Assembly (NCBI RefSeq): GCF_022867805.1
Contig: NZ_JALIFO010000001.1
Location: forward strand, 434,001 to 498,000
Direction: 5' to 3'
DNA length: 64,000 bases
Source: Cuneatibacter sp. NSJ-177
GTDB lineage: Bacteria > Bacillota > Clostridia > Lachnospirales > Lachnospiraceae
Every line of letters begins with the position of its first letter. The first letter of the stretch is position 1. The notes beneath the pieces were generated by a model, which was not told the DNA's origin, made no database searches, and worked only from the letters and a program-made list of their open reading frames with translations. This document shows, piece by piece, positions 58,902-64,000 of this stretch. The translations under genes were made by a program, and so were the position numbers.

Positions 58902-60188
58902 ATGCGGATTCGGATTGATAACGGAAGGGTTTTGGACCCGTCCACGAAGAGAGACGGGATCTACAATATTTTGATTGAAGAAGACCGGGTAACGAAAATC
59001 GCCGCCGGCTGTACGGATCCGGCGGATCGGGTCATTGATGCCAAGGGCTGTTATGTGATGCCGGGGCTGATTGACCTTCACGTGCATTTTCGGGAGCCAG
59101 GCTTTGAATACAAGGAGACCATAGCGACGGGGGCAAGGGCGGCTGCCAGAGGTGGATTTACCGCTGTCTGCCCGATGGCGAACACCAACCCGGTGATCGA
59201 CAGTCCGGAAATGGTTTCTTTTCTTTTGGAAAAAGCGAAGAAAGAATCGCCGGTGAAAATTTTACCCATCGGCTCCGTAACCAAGGGGCTCTTGGGGAAA
59301 GAAGTGACCGACATGGCAGCGATGAAGGCGGCCGGAGCCGTGGCGTTCAGCGAGGACGGGAAGACTGTCATGGATGCGGCGGTTTACCGCAAAGGCCTGC
59401 AGCAGGCCGCGGCCATCGGAGCGGTGGTGATGGATCACTGTGAGGATATGGATCTTTTAAAAGAAAGTGTAATGCAGGAGGGTACCCCTGCGGAGGCCCG
59501 CCGGGTCAGCGGCGTCAGTCATGCGTCCGAGGACCTGATCACGGCCAGGGATATCCTTTTGGCAAAGGAGACCGGCGCCCGCCTGCACCTGTGCCACTGT
59601 TCGACGGCGGCCAGTGTCTGGATGGCCGGGGAGGCGAAAAAGCAAGGGGTGGCATTGACCGCCGAGGTCTGCCCTCATCATTTTACCTTGACCTACGAAG
59701 ATATCCCGGAAGGGGACACCAACTATAAGATGGCGCCGCCGCTGCGGGAAAAGAAAGATGTGGAAGCCCTCCGGACCGCTCTGAAGAACGGAGTGTTGGA
59801 TGCGATTTCCACGGACCACGCGCCCCACAGCGCTGAGGAAAAGGCAAGACCATTTCCGCAGGCTCCCAACGGAATCGTCGGTTCGGAGACTGCTGTGGCT
59901 TTAACCATCACCGAGCTGGTGGAACCGGGAATTCTGACCCCGATGGAGATGGCGGAAAAGATGAGCTTTCATCCGGCTCAAATCCTGGGGCTTGAGACCG
60001 GGATGCTGGCGGAGGGGCGGATCGCAGACATCACGATCCTGGATCCGAACGCCGAGTATGTCATCGATAAAAATAAATTTGCCTCAAAGGCAAAGAATAC
60101 GCCGTTCCACGGGCGGAAGGTCAAAGGAAAAGTCCTTTACACCATCGTGGACGGGAAAATTGTATACGCTGCGGAGGAAGAGCAATGA
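58902..60188 (+). CDS. pyrC: Dihydroorotase
   Basis: 428 residues. Third enzyme of pyrimidine synthesis; closes carbamoyl-aspartate to dihydroorotate. Metal-site motif GLIDLHVHFREPG (about 57-69), a region with CPMANTNPV, DHCED, HLCHCST, and the final metal Asp in STDHAPHSAEEK (about 306). GGGAGG has seven-base spacing to ATG 58902, better than 58896 or 58887. Overlaps pyrF by ATGA. Confidence 0.95.
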   Translation: MRIRIDNGRVLDPSTKRDGIYNILIEEDRVTKIAAGCTDPADRVIDAKGCYVMPGLIDLHVHFREPGFEYKETIATGARAAARGGFTAVCPMANTNPVIDSPEMVSFLLEKAKKESPVKILPIGSVTKGLLGKEVTDMAAMKAAGAVAFSEDGKTVMDAAVYRKGLQQAAAIGAVVMDHCEDMDLLKESVMQEGTPAEARRVSGVSHASEDLITARDILLAKETGARLHLCHCSTAASVWMAGEAKKQGVALTAEVCPHHFTLTYEDIPEGDTNYKMAPPLREKKDVEALRTALKNGVLDAISTDHAPHSAEEKARPFPQAPNGIVGSETAVALTITELVEPGILTPMEMAEKMSFHPAQILGLETGMLAEGRIADITILDPNAEYVIDKNKFASKAKNTPFHGRKVKGKVLYTIVDGKIVYAAEEEQ

Positions 60189-61102
60189 TCAACGTTTTAA
60201 ACGAGAAAATCAGAAAACTGGACGCGCCGGTGGTGGTGGGTCTGGATCCGATGTTAAAATACATTCCGGAACATTTACAAAAAAAGGCGTTTTCCGATTT
60301 GGGCGAAACCCTGGAAGGGGCCGCCGAAGCGGTCTGGGAATTTAATAAGGGGATTGTGGATGCCGTCTATGATTTAATCCCGGCGGTCAAGCCCCAGGTT
60401 GCCATGTATGAGCAGTTCGGCCTGCCGGGCATGATGGTTTATAAAAAAACCGTGGACTATTGTAAGCAAAAAGGGCTGGTGGTGATCGGCGACGTGAAGC
60501 GCGGCGATATCGGCTCCACCTCCGAGGCCTATGCCATCGCTCATCTGGGACAAGCCCAGGTGGGGAGCGCGAGCCTTTCCGTCTTCGACGAGGATTTTGC
60601 CACGGTCAACCCGTATCTGGGATCCGATGGAATCCGTCCCTTTTTGGACGTGTGCAAGAAGGAGAAGAAGGGGATTTTTGTCCTCGTGAAAACCTCCAAC
60701 CCTTCCAGCGGGGAGTTCCAGGACCGCCTGATCGACGGCCGCCCTCTCTATGAGTGGGTGGGAGAGCAGGTGGCCAAGTGGGGCGAGGAAGTTCTGGGCG
60801 ACGGCTACAGCTATGTGGGAGCCGTGGTCGGCGCGACCTACCCGGAGATGGGAAAGGTCCTGCGGAAGGTGATGCCCAAAGCCTGCATTTTGGTGCCTGG
60901 CTACGGAGCCCAGGGAGGCAAGGCGGCGGACCTGGCCCCGTATTTTAATGAGGACGGCCTCGGCGCCATCGTCAATTCCTCGCGGGGAATCATCGCTGCA
61001 TACAAGCAGGAAAAATATGTGAAATTCGGTGCGGAACACTTTGGAGACGCGTCACGTCAGGCCGTGCTTGATATGATTGCAGATCTGAAAACCATACGGT
61101 AA
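60185..61102 (+). CDS. pyrF: Orotidine 5'-phosphate decarboxylase (type 2)
   Basis: 305 residues, the longer PyrF subgroup. Converts OMP to UMP. Catalytic block VVIGDVKRGDIGSTSEAYA (about 100-118), VGLDPMLKYIPE near the start and VNSSRGIIAAY near the end (phosphate site). Coupled to pyrC by an ATGA overlap. Confidence 0.96.
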   Translation: MINVLNEKIRKLDAPVVVGLDPMLKYIPEHLQKKAFSDLGETLEGAAEAVWEFNKGIVDAVYDLIPAVKPQVAMYEQFGLPGMMVYKKTVDYCKQKGLVVIGDVKRGDIGSTSEAYAIAHLGQAQVGSASLSVFDEDFATVNPYLGSDGIRPFLDVCKKEKKGIFVLVKTSNPSSGEFQDRLIDGRPLYEWVGEQVAKWGEEVLGDGYSYVGAVVGATYPEMGKVLRKVMPKACILVPGYGAQGGKAADLAPYFNEDGLGAIVNSSRGIIAAYKQEKYVKFGAEHFGDASRQAVLDMIADLKTIR

Positions 61103-61118
61103 CCGCCGGGGAGAAGAG

Positions 61119-61883
61119 ATGGGAAAGAAAAAAGAAACGGCTGTGGTCCTCTCCCAAGAGAGGATCGGCGCCGGTATTATGAGCCTTTGGTTACAGACCA
61201 AGGAGATTGCAAAAGAGGCGGCTCCGGGCCAGTTTGTCTCCGTTTACTGTAAGGATGGGACCAGACTTTTGCCGCGGCCCATCAGCCTGTGTGAGATCGA
61301 CCGAGAGAACAAAAGACTGCGGTTGGTGTACCGGATTGCCGGGAAGGGAACGGAAGAATTTTCCCATCTGGCAGCCGGTGATTCGGTGGATCTGTTGGGA
61401 CCCCTGGGAAATGGGTTCCCGATTCAGGAGGGCAAAGCTCTGATCGTGGGCGGCGGCATCGGCGTCCCTCCGATGCTTGAGCTGGCGCGGACTCTGCCGG
61501 GGGAAAAAGTCCTTGTGATGGGCTACCGGGACGAGACGTATCTGGAGGAGGAGCTTCGGAATGCGGGTCCTCTGCTCCTTGCCACCGAGGACGGCAGCAA
61601 AGGGACCAAGGGGACCGTGCTGGATGCGATCCGGGAAAACAGTGTCAAAGCCGACGTGCTCTACGCCTGCGGACCGACCCCGATGCTGCGGGCCCTGAAA
61701 GCTTATGCCGGGGAGACCGGCATGGAGGCGTGGATTTCCATGGAAGAGAAGATGGCCTGCGGAATCGGCGCGTGCTTAGCCTGCGTCTGCCAATCGGCGG
61801 GAGTAGACGAGCACAGTCAGGTGAAGAACAAACGGGTCTGCAAGGAAGGCCCTGTGTTCAACGCCCGGGAGGTGGAGTTATGA
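61119..61883 (+). CDS. pyrK: Dihydroorotate dehydrogenase electron-transfer subunit
   Basis: 254 residues with an FAD domain (LLPRPISLCEI) and NAD-binding part (IVGGGIGVPPMLELA). The C-terminal [2Fe-2S] motif CGIGACLACVC plus a later Cys in KRVCKEGPVF completes PyrK. It joins PyrD to NAD, so this organism uses the NAD-linked (class 1B) dihydroorotate dehydrogenase. ATGA overlap with pyrD. Confidence 0.95.
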   Translation: MGKKKETAVVLSQERIGAGIMSLWLQTKEIAKEAAPGQFVSVYCKDGTRLLPRPISLCEIDRENKRLRLVYRIAGKGTEEFSHLAAGDSVDLLGPLGNGFPIQEGKALIVGGGIGVPPMLELARTLPGEKVLVMGYRDETYLEEELRNAGPLLLATEDGSKGTKGTVLDAIRENSVKADVLYACGPTPMLRALKAYAGETGMEAWISMEEKMACGIGACLACVCQSAGVDEHSQVKNKRVCKEGPVFNAREVEL

Positions 61884-62776
61884 ATCTAGGCGTAAATCTG
61901 GCCGGAGTCCAGTTGAAAAATCCGGTTATGACCGCGTCCGGGACCTTTGGCTCCGGCGTGGAATACAGTGAATTTGTGGATCTGAACCGGTTGGGCGCGG
62001 TGGTGACCAAGGGCGTTGCCAATGTTCCGTGGCCCGGAAATCCCACGCCGCGGATCGCCGAAGTGACGGGAGGCATGTTAAACGCCATTGGCCTCCAAAA
62101 TCCCGGCATTGAGACGTTCTGCAAGAGAGATATTCCTTTCTTGAAACAATTTGACACGAAGATTATCGTCAACGTCTGCGGCAAGACCACCGAAGAGTAT
62201 CTGGAAGTGGTGGAGCGCCTTTCGGATGAGCCGGTGGACATGCTGGAAATCAATATTTCCTGCCCCAACGTCAAGGAGGGCGGGATTGCCTTTGGCCAAA
62301 ACCCCTGCTCCGTGGAGGAGATCACGAAGGCGGTAAAGAAAAAGGCAAGGCAGCCGGTGATCATGAAGCTGAGTCCCAACGTGACGGATATCACCGAGAC
62401 GGCGCGGGCGGCGGAGGCCGGGGGCGCCGACGTGGTTTCTCTGATCAACACACTGACCGGCATGAAGATCGATATTCACCGCAGAACTTTTGCCCTGGCC
62501 AATCAGACCGGAGGTCTGTCGGGCCCGGCGGTCAAGCCAGTGGCGGTGCGGATGGTCTACCAGGTCTCCCATGCCGTTAAGGTGCCGGTGATCGGAATGG
62601 GCGGGATATTGACCGCGGAGGACGCCATTGAGTTTTTGCTGGCAGGCGCCAGCGCCGTGGCTGTGGGAACCGCGAATTTCCACAATCCGTCGGCAACCCT
62701 GGACATTGTCCGGGGGATCGAGGAGTACATGGAGCGGTATGGGATGGAGCAGATCTCCGATATCCGCCTCCGGTAA
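61880..62776 (+). CDS. pyrD: Dihydroorotate dehydrogenase catalytic subunit (class 1B)
   Basis: 298 residues. FMN enzyme that oxidises dihydroorotate to orotate. VMTASGTFGSGVEYSEF at the N-terminus, catalytic Cys in NISCPNVKEGG (about 127), and GMGGILTAEDAIEFLLAGA (phosphate site). Paired with PyrK. pyrE is not found downstream in the window. Confidence 0.96.
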   Translation: MNLGVNLAGVQLKNPVMTASGTFGSGVEYSEFVDLNRLGAVVTKGVANVPWPGNPTPRIAEVTGGMLNAIGLQNPGIETFCKRDIPFLKQFDTKIIVNVCGKTTEEYLEVVERLSDEPVDMLEINISCPNVKEGGIAFGQNPCSVEEITKAVKKKARQPVIMKLSPNVTDITETARAAEAGGADVVSLINTLTGMKIDIHRRTFALANQTGGLSGPAVKPVAVRMVYQVSHAVKVPVIGMGGILTAEDAIEFLLAGASAVAVGTANFHNPSATLDIVRGIEEYMERYGMEQISDIRLR

Positions 62777-62796
62777 ATAAAGAAAATGAAAAATAA

Positions 62797-62836
62797 AAGG
62801 AGATGGCTGATCCATAATAGCGGTCTCCTTCTTTCT
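62797..62836 (+). terminator. Terminator after pyrD
   Basis: AAGGAGA (62797-62803) pairs with TCTCCTT (62824-62830), followed by a T-rich stretch. Confidence 0.6.
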
Positions 62837-62904
62837 TGTATGATAGGAAATTTTTTTCGTATGGTTTTCCAGGAGGAAGGCTATTTCAAAATAGGAGGGA
62901 AGAG

Positions 62905-64000
62905 ATGAAGCCGGAATTGAGATGGGATCGGATGAAAATATGGGCGGCGGATTTAGGCCCCCAGTCCTCTGTGCCGGATCTGCTGGGAGAGCATATTTTA
63001 CAAAATCATTTGGAATTTCGTTTGGAGGAAGGGGACGAGATTTATGAAGGATATGGGCGCAGAAAAAATGCCTATCCCTACCGGCAGTATAATGGCTATA
63101 CCAGAGAGCGGAAAGAAAAAGAGATCCAAACAGCAATCCTGGAAAATGATTTTTTGAAAGCGGTTTTTCTTCCGGAGTACGGCGGAAGATTGTGGGAGCT
63201 TTGGGACAAAACCACAGGAAAAAATCTTCTTTATACAAACGATGTGCTCCAGTTTGGAAACCTGGCGATACGAAATGCCTGGTTCAGCGGGGGTGTGGAA
63301 TGGAATGTGGGGATCATCGGGCATAATCCCTATACCGTTTCCCCTTTGTATACGGCGGTGACGGAGTTGGAGAATCACACGCCGGTTCTTCGGATGTATG
63401 AGTACGAACGGGTTCGCAAAGTCCCGTATCAGATGGATTTCTGGCTGGAGGAGGACGACCGGTTTTTAAATTGCAGAATGAGGATTGTCAACGAAAGCAG
63501 CGAGGTGATCCCCATGTACTGGTGGAGCAACATGGCGGTGCCCGAATATGAAGGCGGAAAGATTGTCGTTCCCGCCGGTCAAGCCTTTACTTTTGCGGAT
63601 GGAGCGGTCTTTAAAGTGGATCTTCCCGTTGTGAACGGAATTGACATTACGGATTATAAAAAAATCCCGAGATCCGTCGACTATTTCTTTGATATTCCGG
63701 AGGAAATGCCAAAATTCATTGCCAATCTGGATCGCGAGGGTTATGGGCTTTTGCAGGTATCCACCAAAAGGCTGAGGAGCAGAAAGTTATTTTCCTGGGG
63801 AAATGGCCAGGCTTCCAACCATTGGCAGGAGTTTTTGACGGACCGGGCGGGAAGGTATGTGGAAATTCAGGCCGGACTGGGGAAAACCCAGTATGGCTGC
63901 CTGCCGATGGCGCCTCATACCGCATGGGAGTGGATGGAAAAATACGGTCCGGTTCCGATGTCCGGAGAGCGTTTCCGGGGTTCCCACTCGGAGAGAGCCG
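62905..64000 (+). CDS. DUF5107-domain protein, 3' end cut by window edge
   Basis: The frame is open from ATG 62905 (AGGAGGG upstream) to the end, 365 codons. The DUF5107 pattern is clear: FLPEYGGRLWELWDK, GGVEWNVGIIGHNPYT, MYWWSNMAVPE and QYGCLPMAPHTAWEWMEKYG. This beta-rich domain resembles aldose-epimerase-like and carbohydrate-binding folds; full-length proteins usually go on with helical repeats beyond this point. Likely carbohydrate-related, substrate unknown. Confidence 0.85.
   Translation, partial: MKPELRWDRMKIWAADLGPQSSVPDLLGEHILQNHLEFRLEEGDEIYEGYGRRKNAYPYRQYNGYTRERKEKEIQTAILENDFLKAVFLPEYGGRLWELWDKTTGKNLLYTNDVLQFGNLAIRNAWFSGGVEWNVGIIGHNPYTVSPLYTAVTELENHTPVLRMYEYERVRKVPYQMDFWLEEDDRFLNCRMRIVNESSEVIPMYWWSNMAVPEYEGGKIVVPAGQAFTFADGAVFKVDLPVVNGIDITDYKKIPRSVDYFFDIPEEMPKFIANLDREGYGLLQVSTKRLRSRKLFSWGNGQASNHWQEFLTDRAGRYVEIQAGLGKTQYGCLPMAPHTAWEWMEKYGPVPMSGERFRGSHSERA

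Overview
The window looks like a chromosome segment from a spore-forming, strictly anaerobic Clostridia, most likely Lachnospiraceae-like. The reasons are a complete spoIIIAA-AH engulfment operon, an alpha/beta-type small acid-soluble spore protein, a stand-alone Spo0A-type DNA-binding domain, a trimeric [FeFe]-hydrogenase HydCBA cluster, strong AGGAGG ribosome binding sites with frequent GTG and TTG starts, and a moderately high GC content. Genes are densely packed, mostly on the plus strand, with many ATGA overlaps. I saw no rRNA, prophage, insertion sequence or CRISPR array. The species assignment is inference.

Layout. 1-9 kb: two metallophosphoesterases (the first cut by the window edge), a DUF2007 membrane protein, rlmH, a cache-GGDEF-EAL cyclic-di-GMP phosphodiesterase, a DnaQ-type exonuclease, several small proteins and a tocopherol-cyclase-like protein. 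9-17.3 kb: a cysteine-cluster protein with a dihydrouridine synthase, then the spoIIIA operon (structured element and probable sigma-E promoter upstream, 50-nt tandem RNA hairpins inside) and proC. 17.5-20.6 kb: a self-regulated PadR / HAAS / DUF4097 / PspC envelope module, a spore SASP and an isochorismatase-like hydrolase. 20.6-28 kb: an accessory-looking block bounded by two identical tRNA-Gly(GCC) genes. It carries a BaiA-like dehydrogenase, an LRR-ROC-COR (Roco) GTPase that is visibly AT-richer than its surroundings, a YitT transporter, a Spo0A_C-only protein, VanZ and asparagine synthetase A.

28-38.6 kb: a DUF255 thioredoxin-fold protein, an HPr-like protein without the catalytic histidine, a CcdA-TlpA redox pair, a threonine-aldolase-like enzyme, an amidohydrolase, and a divergent response regulator / NtrB-type kinase pair beside a CitMHS citrate transporter. 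38.7-44.6 kb: a TRAP transporter (DctQMP) with an SDR dehydrogenase, a Gfo/Idh/MocA oxidoreductase and a TIM-barrel epimerase, which reads as one sugar-acid or polyol uptake and catabolism operon. 44.7-49.6 kb: a BceRS-BceAB type antimicrobial-peptide sensing and detoxification locus followed by a 33-residue membrane peptide.

49.6-53.3 kb: a FIST-domain protein, an aldehyde dehydrogenase and a convergent IclR regulator. 53.4-58.6 kb: HydC-HydB-HydA, an NAD-linked (probably electron-bifurcating) hydrogenase, followed by a convergent and apparently C-terminally truncated LysR regulator. 58.8-62.8 kb: pyrC-pyrF-pyrK-pyrD, most of de novo pyrimidine synthesis. The window ends inside a DUF5107 protein.

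The least ordinary signals are the Roco GTPase with its hydrophobic C-terminal tail, the covarying tandem hairpins inside the spoIIIA operon, the structured element ahead of spoIIIA, the promoter-plus-hairpin leader at 8.9 kb, and several unexplained small proteins. All family names come from reading the translated sequences; no database search was run.
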